Assembly (NCBI GenBank): GCA_945787845.1
Contig: CALZJH010000007.1
Span: 1-64,000, forward strand
DNA: 64,000 bases
DNA from: an uncultured Woeseiaceae bacterium
GTDB lineage: Bacteria > Pseudomonadota > Gammaproteobacteria > Steroidobacterales > Woeseiaceae
Reading direction: 5' to 3'
Part shown: piece by piece, positions 18,423-27,206 of the stretch
Numbering within the stretch: the first letter of the stretch is position 1
How the letters are laid out: every line of letters begins with the position of its first letter
Program-made: the position numbers and the translations under genes
The notes under the pieces: generated by a model
What the model was told of the DNA's origin: nothing
What the model saw: only the letters and a program-made list of their open reading frames with translations
The model's database searches: none

Positions 18423-19367
18423 TTAGGGCTCGCCTGAATAGACGCGAACCCAATCGACCTCCATGGTGACGGGGAACGTCGTCGTCGCATTCGGGCTGCC
18501 TGGCAGGTTGCCGCCAACCGCGACGTTGAAGATCAGGTAGAACGGCACGTCAAACGGCGCCGGAAAGTCGCCCGTCGAATACCAGCTATTGCGCATGGCG
18601 TACATCACGTCATCCACGTACCAGCGGATTTCCGTAGCGTCCCACTCGACGGCATACGTGTGGAACTCGGCCGTCGCGTCGCTCGGTACGAGATAAGATT
18701 CGCCGCTGAACACGTAATCCGAGGGGAAGGAAGTGCCGTAGTGGATGGTGCCGAGAACGGTGTTGCCGCCGGCACCACCGAGATTTACGGCTTCCATGAT
18801 GTCGATCTCGCCGGAAGCAGGCCAGTTGCCGTAAGGGCTATCCTGCGCAAGCATCCAGAATGCGGGCCATATGCCTTGGCCGCCTGGGAGGCGCATGCGC
18901 GCCTCGATACGTCCGTAGCGGACGGCAAAGCGATCGCGCGTGTTGATACGTGCCGAGGTGTAGTTGAAGGCGCCAATCGATTCTTTGCGCGCCGTGATGG
19001 TCAACTTCCCGTCCACGAGCTGTGCGTTATCCGGCAGGTAGTACTCCAGCTCGTTGTTGCCCCAGCCCGGAATTCCATACTGGCTGCCGTCACCCGTTTC
19101 GAAGAACCAGGTTTGCGGGTCCAGGGACGCGCCGTCGAACTCGTCGCTCCATACCAGGGTAAGCGCATCGCCAGGCGATACGTCGAAGTTGTTGGCGACG
19201 GTCTGGGTCGGATTTGAAATGTTGACGTTGGACTGCGCAGGCACCACGAGAGGTGGCGCGACGTCAACCTCGGAGTAAGGTACAGGACGGTTGCCGTCCT
19301 CGCAGGAAGCCAGCGCTAGGGCGGCGAGCAGCAGCACAAAGCCACCGATGAGAGTCTGCAAACGCAT
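18423..19367 (-). CDS. GH16 endo-beta-1,3-glucanase lipoprotein
   Basis: A second laminarinase-type enzyme of 314 residues. Lipobox LASC (Cys22), a spacer of about 45 residues, then a GH16 domain (about 67-312) with LVWSDEFDGASLD, GQGIWPAFWML and the catalytic SGEIDIMEAV, where Glu187 is nucleophile, Asp189 assists and Glu192 is acid/base by family analogy. FYLIFNVAVGG and MEVDWVRVY close the sandwich. It lacks the malectin-like module of the GH16 at 1656. It is the first gene of the long leftward operon that continues through the glycan-binding lipoprotein, barrel enzyme, unknown lipoprotein and ACG-start hydrolase. A LacI-type operator and promoter lie about 70-100 bases upstream. Confidence 0.92.
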   Translation of the reverse strand: MRLQTLIGGFVLLLAALALASCEDGNRPVPYSEVDVAPPLVVPAQSNVNISNPTQTVANNFDVSPGDALTLVWSDEFDGASLDPQTWFFETGDGSQYGIPGWGNNELEYYLPDNAQLVDGKLTITARKESIGAFNYTSARINTRDRFAVRYGRIEARMRLPGGQGIWPAFWMLAQDSPYGNWPASGEIDIMEAVNLGGAGGNTVLGTIHYGTSFPSDYVFSGESYLVPSDATAEFHTYAVEWDATEIRWYVDDVMYAMRNSWYSTGDFPAPFDVPFYLIFNVAVGGNLPGSPNATTTFPVTMEVDWVRVYSGEP

Positions 19368-19435
19368 TTTGGTTTTCCCCCGACTTTATTAAGTCTTGTT
19401 CGCGGAACGGGTTAGTTTCGTACCGATAATAGTAC

Positions 19436-19464
19436 TTACTACGTCAAAATGACAGCGTTGTCAA
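19436..19464 (-). promoter_or_regulatory. Promoter with LacI-type operator of the main leftward operon
   Basis: TTGACA (19464-19459), 17 bases, then TAGTAA (19441-19436) on the minus strand. The operator TGACAGCGTTGTCA fills 19450-19463 and is identical to the one at 3010. The layout (operator over the -35 box and spacer) repeats that at the TonB receptor. Confidence 0.75.
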
Positions 19465-19494
19465 TTTCGGAAAACACGTAACAATTTGTAACAG

Positions 19495-19508
19495 TGACGG
19501 CGCTGCCA
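19495..19508. promoter_or_regulatory. Possible degenerate second operator
   Basis: TGACGGCGCTGCCA differs from the operator consensus at two positions. Its centre is 45 bases from that of the main site, close to a whole number of helical turns, which would suit DNA looping. This may be chance. Confidence 0.3.
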
Positions 19509-19532
19509 TCCGAAACTCAGGAATCTCGCCCC

Positions 19533-19565
19533 AAAACGCAGAGAGCCGGGCTTTGCCCGGCTCTC
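19533..19565 (-). terminator. Rho-independent terminator after the small exported-peptide gene
   Basis: Perfect 10-bp stem GAGAGCCGGG/CCCGGCTCTC (19541-19550 with 19556-19565), 5-base loop, then TGCGTTTT on the minus strand. It would end leftward transcription before the GH16 operon promoter, separating the two units. Confidence 0.85.
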
Positions 19566-19591
19566 AGTAGCTCTCTGTAAATGTCTTCATG

Positions 19592-19807
19592 TCATGTCGC
19601 CCAGCCCGCGTTCGCGCAATCCGGGTCGAGCTTCGAGCACTCTCTCGGCGTCTCCTCCCGAAGTTTCGCGTCCCAGGCGGCGTTGATTCGCTCATCCGGC
19701 ACCATGGGCAACGCGCCGAACGGCAGCGTGCCAAAGGCGCCTGCCAGCGAGACACCACCCAGCGCCAGCGCAATCCCGTCGAGGCGGGATATCACTTTCT
19801 TCATCAT
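19592..19807 (-). CDS. Small exported protein of unknown function
   Basis: A 71-residue product starting MMKKVISRLDGIALALGGVS, a signal-peptide or single membrane segment, with a mature tail of about 40 residues rich in charge and containing two cysteines (ECSKLDPDCANAG). AGGAGA lies 7 bases before the first ATG (19807) and a strong terminator follows the stop, so this is a real transcribed gene. I do not recognise the family. It sits downstream of the LysR regulator on the same strand, with 129 bases between them. Longer in-frame readings upstream lack the ribosome site and are less likely. Confidence 0.65.
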   Translation of the reverse strand: MMKKVISRLDGIALALGGVSLAGAFGTLPFGALPMVPDERINAAWDAKLREETPRECSKLDPDCANAGWAT

Positions 19808-19936
19808 TGCGTATCTCCTTGATAAGGACTCCTGCACAGGCCTGGCTGTCGTCCTTTCCTTGCCAGGCACGTGCACAGTAAGCCCGGCCGGCGCATTCGA
19901 CAAACGGAAAAAATTCAGCCCGGAGATGAGAAAAAT

Positions 19937-20842
19937 CTATGGTCGCTCGGCAAAGTTCTCGAGGATCCAGTCGCGCAGGACATCGATCGCCTGGTTGGTC
20001 TCGGGACTGTCTTCCCGTGACACCAGGTAGTAAGAGACATCGGCAACCAGCTCCTTCTTGAAGAGGCGTACGATACTGCCTTGCTCGAACCACAGGTTGG
20101 CAATCGGCACAGGCACCAGCGCGGCACCGATCCCCTGCTCCGCCGCACGCACGACCGCTATCATCGAGTCGAGTCGGGTGACCTTGCTGTCATCGGGAAG
20201 GGCGATTCCCGTCGACTTCGACCAGTTCTTCCAGGCCTTCGGCCGAGTCTCGTGCACGATGAGCGGGAATGCCGTTTTAATCCGCTTCTTCTCGACGACC
20301 ATGGCTTTCTTGAACGCAGGCGAACCGGCCGGGGCCATGCGCAGCGGAAACAGCAGATCAGCTCGATACCCCGATGGCGGTGTACGAAACAGGCGAATCG
20401 ACAGATCCACATCGGCCGGATGCTTTTCGGCACTCTCGTCGCTGGTACCCACCTGGATATCGATATCAGGATGCTGCGCCGTGAATTCGCTCAGGCGGGG
20501 TACGAAGAACTCACTCGCAAAGAATGGCTGGACGGAAATGCGAACGGACGCACGCCGTCCCGACTTGCGATAGTTGGCCACGGCCGTATCGATCTGCTCG
20601 ATCAGCGGCGACAGTTCCTCGTAAAGCGAGCTGCCGACTGCCGTGAGTTTCAGCTCACGCGACCCGCGATCAAACAGCTGCAGGCCGAGCTCTTCCTCGA
20701 GACCCTTGATCTGGTGACTCACGGCAGACGAGGTGATGAACAGTTCGTCAGCGGCGACCCGGAAACTCTCGTAACGCGCCGCAACGCAAAACGTTCGCAG
20801 TCCTCGCAGCGATGAACGGGCAGTACTCCTGATGCTGGACAT
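19937..20842 (-). CDS. LysR-family transcriptional regulator
   Basis: A 301-residue regulator. The N-terminal winged helix (about 12-75) reads LRTFCVAARYESFRVAADEL...SSAVSHQIKGLEEELG, close to the GcvA-like branch; then a LysR substrate-binding domain (ISVQPFFASEFFVPRLSEF). It starts only 12 bases after the stop of the GH17 lipoprotein gene on the same strand, so it may be the last gene of a GH3-GH17-lysR unit, unusual for a LysR gene, which is often divergent from its target. Target and effector cannot be read from the sequence. No good Shine-Dalgarno precedes ATG 20842. Confidence 0.9.
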   Translation of the reverse strand: MSSIRSTARSSLRGLRTFCVAARYESFRVAADELFITSSAVSHQIKGLEEELGLQLFDRGSRELKLTAVGSSLYEELSPLIEQIDTAVANYRKSGRRASVRISVQPFFASEFFVPRLSEFTAQHPDIDIQVGTSDESAEKHPADVDLSIRLFRTPPSGYRADLLFPLRMAPAGSPAFKKAMVVEKKRIKTAFPLIVHETRPKAWKNWSKSTGIALPDDSKVTRLDSMIAVVRAAEQGIGAALVPVPIANLWFEQGSIVRLFKKELVADVSYYLVSREDSPETNQAIDVLRDWILENFAERP

Positions 20843-20854
20843 GCTGTCGCAAAC

Positions 20855-21883
20855 CTACTGCATTACCTGCTTGGGTGTACGATCGACATTGAAAACGCCC
20901 CAGTGCTTCTCGGCACCGTCAGCATTATCCGGGTTACCCTTCCAGGGCTCGTCGAAGGCCTCAAAAAATAACACCGTGATATTTGCAGACGTCGCCCAGT
21001 CAAGGACCTCGCTGTAATAACGCGCCTGGTTTTCCTCGCTTGCCTGCTCCGGGAATTCCGCGGCTACCGTCGCCCACCCGGCCTCGAGGATCGCGATGGG
21101 TTTTTCGGGCAGCGCAGCATGAACCCGCTCAACGTTCTCGATCGTATAGGCAAGCGCCTCATCTATCGTCTTGTTTTCCCAGGCCGGGTACGTGTGTACG
21201 CCGAGGAAGTCGACCTCGCGCGCCAGCGGCGCACCATCCGCGATCCACCATTCATAGTTATCGGCGACCGTGACGGGCTGGGATGCAGCCGCTTTGACCT
21301 GGCGCACGTACGCAATAACCTGATCCAGCGGCACCATGTGGTCATTCCATTCGACCAGTGCCTCGTTGCCGACATTGATCGCCACGACGATATCGGCAAA
21401 ACGCTCGGCCATTTGCAGGCCGCGCTCGATTTCTCGTGCGTTTTCGATCTTGTTGGCAGCGAGTTCGGCATCGGGAATCGGCTCGTCGAGCCACGGACAA
21501 CCTTCGTGGTTGCTGATTTCGGCTCGCAACCACATTCCGAGCAGCACCTTGATGGGCAAGTCGTGCTCGTCGATCAACTCCAGCGTCGTCGCCGTATTTT
21601 CCCCGGTGTCGTAAAGGCGGATCAGGCCGAAGTTGTGGTCGACCAGGATATTGAGGTCCTCGAGGATTTCCTCACGGCTGGGATTCCTGGCGCCCATCCC
21701 GCGGTCCGGGTGCTGCCCTTCGCGGAAACCTGAATAGGCCATGGCCATAACTTCGCCGCTGATTAAATCGCTTGTTTGCTGCATGAACTTGCTGTTTCCA
21801 TCAGAAGGTGGGGTGTCATCCTGTGACGAGGAACATGCCGAAAAAACGAATAGTACGGCAAATAGACTGGCTAACTTGGGCAT
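20855..21883 (-). CDS. GH17-family glycosidase, lipoprotein
   Basis: A 342-residue GH17 enzyme with lipobox FSAC (Cys17), so membrane-anchored in the periplasm or at the surface. The barrel spans about 45-340 with AINVGNEALV (Glu174, acid/base) and IAILEAGWAT (Glu267, nucleophile). LIRLYDTGENTATTLELI near residue 90 and VLFFEAFDEPWKG near the C terminus fit GH17. Compared with the cytoplasmic GH17 at 7321 it differs widely in sequence, so the two are not a recent duplication. Expected role: endo- or transglycosylase action on beta-1,3-glucan. It lies 24 bases downstream of GH3 and is probably co-transcribed with it. Confidence 0.87.
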   Translation of the reverse strand: MPKLASLFAVLFVFSACSSSQDDTPPSDGNSKFMQQTSDLISGEVMAMAYSGFREGQHPDRGMGARNPSREEILEDLNILVDHNFGLIRLYDTGENTATTLELIDEHDLPIKVLLGMWLRAEISNHEGCPWLDEPIPDAELAANKIENAREIERGLQMAERFADIVVAINVGNEALVEWNDHMVPLDQVIAYVRQVKAAASQPVTVADNYEWWIADGAPLAREVDFLGVHTYPAWENKTIDEALAYTIENVERVHAALPEKPIAILEAGWATVAAEFPEQASEENQARYYSEVLDWATSANITVLFFEAFDEPWKGNPDNADGAEKHWGVFNVDRTPKQVMQ

Positions 21884-21907
21884 AGATTTCTCCTGCAGGC
21901 GGAGTAC

Positions 21908-24130
21908 TCAGTTGGGTTTGGCAATTCGGAATTCGGTCCGTAGCTCTGCGTCCGAACTTCCTCCGATCCACGCATGGAACAAACCGGGTTCCACGACCCG
22001 ATGGCCCTCCCGACCATAAAATGCCAGGTCATCCGCATGGATCTCGAAGCTGATCGTGCGCGTCTCCCGAGGAGCCAGCCGAATTCGCCGGAACCCCTTG
22101 AGCTCCTTGACGGGACGGGTAAGGCTCGCGACGAGGTCGCGCGTATACAGCTGGACCACTTCCTCGGCTTCAATGTCCCCGTGATTACAGATGTCCACGC
22201 TTATCGTTATGTTCTCGCCAAGCGCAATCTCGTCGGCACTGACACGAATATTTTCATAGCCAAACCAGGTGTACGAGAGACCGTGTCCGAACGGGAACAA
22301 GGGTGTGAAGCAGGTATCGAGATGAAACGCGCTCATACCCAGCGATGTCTGGGGCGCAAACGTATCGATCTCGTCGATGTGAACGACGTTGTCCTTGGTC
22401 GGCGGCTTACCGCCATTCTTCTGGCTGTAGTAGATCGGAATCTGGCCCACCACCCGGGGAAAAGTCGCCGGCAACTTGCCGGACGGTGTGGCGTTACCGA
22501 AGACCAGGTCGGCGATAGCCGGTCCGCCCATCGTACCCGGGTGCCACGCGTACAGGATTGCGTCGACTTCATCCACGATGTCAGACAAGGTAAGCGGTCG
22601 GCCTGCGAGGATAACCGCGATAACTGGCTTTCCGGTGGCACGAATGCGTCGCACGAGTTCAACCTGATCACCGGGCAGACCGATATCGGCCCTTGAGTGC
22701 GCCTCTCCCGACAGGATCGACTCCTCACCGAGGAACAGCAGGACGGCATCTGACTCTCTTGCGGCATCAACCGCCACATCAAACTCGGGATTGACCCGGC
22801 TGCGTGAGTTCTCCATGGCCCTGACGTACCGTAGCTCTACATCGTCACCCACCAGCGTCCGGATCGCCGCCAGCGGGGTAACGCTCAGCTTTTCGTCGCC
22901 ATCGAAAATCCAGGTTCCAAGCTGCTCGTAACCCGCATCCGCCAGCGGTCCAACGATAGCCACAGAGGCCAGGCCCGTGACCGCGAGCGGCAACGCGCCA
23001 TGGTCGTTCTTGAGTAGTACAACGCTCTGCTCGGCCGCTTCGCGTGCGACTTCCAACGCCCTGTCATCAGCATACTCAGGAAAGGACCCAGGATCCGTAT
23101 ACGGATTGTCGAACAGGCCGAGTTCGAATTTCACACGCAGGATCCTGGAGACAGCGATGTCGATGGACTCTTCGCTAACCTCACCGTCTTCGACCAGGCC
23201 GAGCAGGTGGTTACTGTAGGCGTCGCCTGCCATCTCCATGTCAACACCCGCGTTGCAGGCTTCGATTGCCGATTCGCGGTCGTTTTCCGTCAGGCCATGA
23301 ATACTCAGCTGTCGAACCGAATCCCAGTCGCTCACCACAAAGCCTTCAAAGGCCCACTCGCCACGCAACACATCGTCGAGGATGTAACTGTTGCCGGTCG
23401 CGGGGATACCGTTCAGATCGGAGAACGATGTCATGAACGTCGATACCCCGGCGTCGACAGCCGCGTGGAACGGGCGAAAGTAGACATTCCGGAGTTTGGT
23501 GTCCGGGATGTTTGTCGTCGCGTAATCGCGACCGCTCTCAACGGCCCCATAGCCTGCGAAGTGCTTGGCACAGGCCGCAATGGACCCGTTTTCTGCGAGG
23601 TCGTGACCCTGGAATCCGCGCACCGTGGCTGCACCGAGCTCACTCGTCAACAGCACGCATTCGCCGTAGCTCTCGGCGATTCGCCCCCAGCGCGCATCGC
23701 GGGAAATGTCGATCATCGGTGCGAACGTCCAGTTCACGCCCGACTTCGCGGCCTCGCGTGCAGCGACGCGAGCGCCCTGCTCGACAAGATCCGGGTTCCA
23801 CGTCGCTGCCTGCCCAAGTGGGATAGGCAGCACGGTCTTGAAGCCGTGGATAACATCCCTGCCAATCAGAAGCGGAATCCCGAGTCGGCTTTCCTCTGTC
23901 GCGATCCGCTGCAGTTCGTTGAGGATCTCCACATCAACGACATTGATCACCGAGCCGATAAGACCCGCCCGCAGACGGTCACCGAGAATGTCCGGAGGAT
24001 GACCGTGGCCAGCCTCAACCTGGCTCATCTGGCCGATCTTCTCGACCAGGGTCATTCTGTTGAGAAGCGCCTGGACGCTACGCGATATATCCTGTCGCTT
24101 GTCCAACATCTCTGCTGCAGATGCACTCAT
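21908..24130 (-). CDS. GH3 beta-glucosidase
   Basis: A 740-residue GH3 enzyme that removes glucose from the ends of beta-glucan oligosaccharides. Domain order: (beta/alpha)8 barrel (about 20-320), alpha/beta sandwich (about 370-600) and C-terminal fibronectin-III-like domain (about 640-740, GLSYTWFGYENIRVS...). The nucleophile is Asp268 in FVVSDWDSV; the probable acid/base lies in LFLGEESILSGEAHSR. CAKHFAGYGAVESGRDY is the usual substrate-binding loop. It resembles BglX, but no signal peptide precedes MSASAAEMLDKRQ, so it appears cytoplasmic. AAGGT supports ATG 24130. A LacI-type operator and promoter are at 24248-24276, shared with the divergent symporter. Confidence 0.93.
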   Translation of the reverse strand: MSASAAEMLDKRQDISRSVQALLNRMTLVEKIGQMSQVEAGHGHPPDILGDRLRAGLIGSVINVVDVEILNELQRIATEESRLGIPLLIGRDVIHGFKTVLPIPLGQAATWNPDLVEQGARVAAREAAKSGVNWTFAPMIDISRDARWGRIAESYGECVLLTSELGAATVRGFQGHDLAENGSIAACAKHFAGYGAVESGRDYATTNIPDTKLRNVYFRPFHAAVDAGVSTFMTSFSDLNGIPATGNSYILDDVLRGEWAFEGFVVSDWDSVRQLSIHGLTENDRESAIEACNAGVDMEMAGDAYSNHLLGLVEDGEVSEESIDIAVSRILRVKFELGLFDNPYTDPGSFPEYADDRALEVAREAAEQSVVLLKNDHGALPLAVTGLASVAIVGPLADAGYEQLGTWIFDGDEKLSVTPLAAIRTLVGDDVELRYVRAMENSRSRVNPEFDVAVDAARESDAVLLFLGEESILSGEAHSRADIGLPGDQVELVRRIRATGKPVIAVILAGRPLTLSDIVDEVDAILYAWHPGTMGGPAIADLVFGNATPSGKLPATFPRVVGQIPIYYSQKNGGKPPTKDNVVHIDEIDTFAPQTSLGMSAFHLDTCFTPLFPFGHGLSYTWFGYENIRVSADEIALGENITISVDICNHGDIEAEEVVQLYTRDLVASLTRPVKELKGFRRIRLAPRETRTISFEIHADDLAFYGREGHRVVEPGLFHAWIGGSSDAELRTEFRIAKPN

Positions 24131-24247
24131 GATTGACCTTTCAAAAACGATTGATGCACAAAGGACCCGCGTTATGCGATGCTTGCTGCCCTATCGCACG
24201 CGTCCCCGCCGCGCCGAAACCATCCGGCGTAGCGTCAGAAGAAGCGC

Positions 24248-24276
24248 TTGATAGCAATATTTGACAGCGCTGTCAA
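24248..24276 (-). promoter_or_regulatory. LacI-type operator and promoter between GH3 and sugar symporter
   Basis: TTGACAGCGCTGTCAA (24261-24276) is a perfect 16-base palindrome. On the minus strand TTGACA (24276-24271), 17 bases and TATCAA (24253-24248) form a promoter toward GH3. On the plus strand CTGTCA (24270-24275), 17 bases and TAATAA is a weaker candidate toward the symporter. Confidence 0.8.
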
Positions 24277-24333
24277 TCTGTTACAGGATGCATAATAACA
24301 CTTATAAGAAAAGCACGTCTCGGGGGAGCCACG

Positions 24334-25770
24334 ATGTCTGACACCACGCATTACGAAACAGCGCCTCAAGATCGCATACCGTTTCGAAACAAGGTCATTT
24401 ACGGCCTCGGCGCCTTCGTAAACAACACGCTGGCCGACGCTATCGGCCGCATGATGATCGTGCTGAATCTCGGGCTCGGCATGAGTCCTGCGCTCGTTGG
24501 CTTGCTCGGCGCCCTGCCGAGGCTCACGGACGCTCTAACAGACCCGCTGATGGGCTACACCTCCGACAACACGCGCTCGCGCTGGGGTCGGCGGCGGCCC
24601 TACATTTTCGTCGGCGCGATATCCGTCGCCATTGTATTCACCCTTTTGTGGCAGCTGCCTCCCGGCAAGAGCGAAGGCTGGTATTTCTGGTACTTCCTGG
24701 CTGGTTCGCTGATCTTCTTCCTGGCCTACACAGTCTATGCGACGCCCTGGGTGGCACTCGGTTACGAACTCACGCCCGATTATCACGAGCGCACACGCCT
24801 CATGGGTGTGCAGAATTTCTTCGGCAATATCGCCTACATGATCTCGCCGTATTTCCTGGCAATCATGTTCCTGCCGCAGTTCGGGGATGTCGTTACCGGT
24901 GCCGGCTACCTCGCAATGGTGATCGCCGTCGTCGTGATCAGCCTCGGCATACTTCCGGCGATTTTCCTGCGCGAGCGATTCAAGGATGTCGGCGCCGAGG
25001 ACGGACAAGGGAAACGCGGCAGTGGCATCGGCCACGTCATCATGGATTTCCTGCGCGGTTTCGGTAAAGCGCTTTCATTCAAACCGTTTCTGAAGCTTTG
25101 CGTGGCGACGTTCCTCGTCTTCAACGGCTTCATCCTGATCGCGGCGTTCCAGTCCTATGTGATCATCTACTATGTATTCGAGGGTGATCAGGCGGCGGGC
25201 TCCGTGTTCGTCGGGCATTCGGGCCTGGTCCAGGCACTGTCGGCACTCATTGTCATTGGCATTGTCACCTGGCTGGCTACCAAGATAGGCAAACGCCGGG
25301 CGTTCTATGTTTCGACCGGCGTCTCGATGATCGGCTATGCGCTCAAGTGGTTCTGTTACACGCCTGACAACCCCTGGCTGGTCCTGATTCCTGCGCCGCT
25401 GATGGCCTTTGGCCTGGCCGGCCTGTTCACGCTCATGCCGTCAATGGTGGCCGACGTCGTGGATGCTGACGAACTCAACACGTACGAGCGGCGTGAAGGG
25501 ATGTACGGCTCGATCTTCTGGTGGGTTGTAAAACTCGGCCAGTCCGCGGCGATTCTGGGCGGCGGCCTCCTGCTCGTCTGGACGGGCTTCGATGTTGAGC
25601 TCGGTGCCAACCAGACCGCTGAGGCGATTACGCTGATGCGACTTAGCGATGCAATTGTTCCCTGTGTCGCCTCGGCAATCGCGATCTGGGCGATCGCATC
25701 GTATTCGATAACCGAGGAGAAAGCGCACGAGGTTCGCATGAAGCTCGAAGCACGACGTGGCAGTGTATAG
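24334..25770 (+). CDS. GPH-family sugar:cation symporter
   Basis: A 478-residue inner-membrane transporter with about 12 hydrophobic segments. DPLMGYTSDNTRSRWGRRRP after the second segment is the signature of the glycoside-pentoside-hexuronide (MelB-like) group of the major facilitator superfamily. It probably imports glucose or short beta-glucosides from the periplasm by cation symport (substrate inferred from context). GGGGGAG precedes ATG 24334. It is divergent from GH3 with the LacI-type operator in between, and is followed 27 bases later by a second GPH gene. Confidence 0.9.
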   Translation: MSDTTHYETAPQDRIPFRNKVIYGLGAFVNNTLADAIGRMMIVLNLGLGMSPALVGLLGALPRLTDALTDPLMGYTSDNTRSRWGRRRPYIFVGAISVAIVFTLLWQLPPGKSEGWYFWYFLAGSLIFFLAYTVYATPWVALGYELTPDYHERTRLMGVQNFFGNIAYMISPYFLAIMFLPQFGDVVTGAGYLAMVIAVVVISLGILPAIFLRERFKDVGAEDGQGKRGSGIGHVIMDFLRGFGKALSFKPFLKLCVATFLVFNGFILIAAFQSYVIIYYVFEGDQAAGSVFVGHSGLVQALSALIVIGIVTWLATKIGKRRAFYVSTGVSMIGYALKWFCYTPDNPWLVLIPAPLMAFGLAGLFTLMPSMVADVVDADELNTYERREGMYGSIFWWVVKLGQSAAILGGGLLLVWTGFDVELGANQTAEAITLMRLSDAIVPCVASAIAIWAIASYSITEEKAHEVRMKLEARRGSV

Positions 25771-25797
25771 TTGACTCCCGGCAGGGGGAGCTTAGTC

Positions 25798-27174
25798 ATG
25801 TCAAATGAATTCGAATCGCTGAGATTCCGCGAGAAGCTCGGCTACGGCCTTGGCGATACGGCATCGAATTTCTTCTTTGCTACGTTCAACATCTTTCTGC
25901 TGTACTACTACACCGACGTCTTCGGCCTTTCGGCCGCCGCGGTCGGCACGATGTTCCTGGTCACAAAAATCGTTGACGCGGTCAGTGACCCGATCATGGG
26001 ATTGATTGCCGATCGAACCAACTCGCGCTGGGGCAAGTTCCGGCCATACCTGCTCTGGGTCGCTATACCCTACGGGCTGTGCGGGTACGCCATGTTCGCG
26101 AACCCCGACCTGGGCGAGACCGGCAAGCTCATCTACGCTTACGTGACGTACTCGGCGATGATGCTCGCCTATACGGCCATTAACGTGCCCTACTCCGCAC
26201 TCATGGGCGTCATATCGCCCTCATCACTCGAGCGCACCAAGGTGGCCAGCTACCGCTTCTTCTGTGCGTTCATCGCGGGTTGGCTGGTCGGCACATTCGT
26301 CACGCCGATGAAGAACATACTCGGCGCCGGAGACGAGGCACGTGGCTTCCAGCTCACGATGCTTACCTTTGCCGTGGTTTCGATCGCCCTGTTCTGGACG
26401 ACATTTGCAACAACGAAAGAAAGAGTAATACCGACAACAACAAAAACAGATCTTCGCAAAGACCTGCGGGCACTGTTTCAGAACGGCCCATGGATGGCGC
26501 TTTTCCTGACAGGCATCTTCACACTGATCAATATCGCGGTTCGTAATGGCTCGCTGCTGTACTACTTCAAGTACTACGTCGGCGACGATGGCACACGGCT
26601 ATTCCTGATCTTTGACAAGACAGCCGTATTCCTGTCTCTCGGCCTGCTGGCGATGGTTGTCGGCGTAACGATGACGAGATTTCTCAGTGAGCGCTTTGAA
26701 AAACGCAGCCTGATGATCGTCTTGTCACTGCTTAATGCGCTGTCGATGGCCGTGTTCTACGTGACCCCTGCCGATCAGTACTGGTTGATGGTTGCCGTCA
26801 ATTGCTTCGGCATGCTGGCGGCAGGGCCCACCCCGGCGCTGGTGTGGTCAATGTACGCCGACACCGCAGACTACGGTGAGTGGAAGACCGGCCGCCGTAC
26901 GACCGCGCTCGTCTTCTCGACCGTGCAGTTCTCACACAAAATGGGCCTGGCCGTTGGCGCCGGGCTTACCGGCATCATCCTGAGCTGGTTTGGATTCGTC
27001 GCGAACGAGATTCAGACAGACACCTCGATGCATGGCATTCGCTTCATGTTCAGCGTCTTCCCGGCGGTCTTCGCCATTCTTGGCATCATTGCGATCTTCT
27101 TCTATCGCATCGACTCAGCCACTGTCCGGCATATGGAGAAGGAACTCGCGGCGCGACATGCGCCCGCAGACTGA
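25798..27174 (+). CDS. Second GPH-family sugar:cation symporter
   Basis: A 458-residue paralogue of the preceding transporter with the same family signature (DPIMGLIADRTNSRWGKFRP) and about 12 membrane segments. The start ATG 25798 has a strong AGGGGGAG five bases or so upstream; an earlier TTG in frame has none. The two transporters differ enough to suggest different sugars, for example glucose and laminaribiose (inference). It ends 32 bases before the convergent glk gene, with no clear terminator between them. Confidence 0.9.
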   Translation: MSNEFESLRFREKLGYGLGDTASNFFFATFNIFLLYYYTDVFGLSAAAVGTMFLVTKIVDAVSDPIMGLIADRTNSRWGKFRPYLLWVAIPYGLCGYAMFANPDLGETGKLIYAYVTYSAMMLAYTAINVPYSALMGVISPSSLERTKVASYRFFCAFIAGWLVGTFVTPMKNILGAGDEARGFQLTMLTFAVVSIALFWTTFATTKERVIPTTTKTDLRKDLRALFQNGPWMALFLTGIFTLINIAVRNGSLLYYFKYYVGDDGTRLFLIFDKTAVFLSLGLLAMVVGVTMTRFLSERFEKRSLMIVLSLLNALSMAVFYVTPADQYWLMVAVNCFGMLAAGPTPALVWSMYADTADYGEWKTGRRTTALVFSTVQFSHKMGLAVGAGLTGIILSWFGFVANEIQTDTSMHGIRFMFSVFPAVFAILGIIAIFFYRIDSATVRHMEKELAARHAPAD

Positions 27175-27206
27175 GCGACAAGCTGTTGCCAAACCCTGTC
27201 TTCGGA

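Noticed and set aside
27175..27206. Possible hairpin between the second symporter and glk
   Set aside because: CTGTC and GACAG arms pair but the stem has a bulge and no U-run, so I could not support a terminator.
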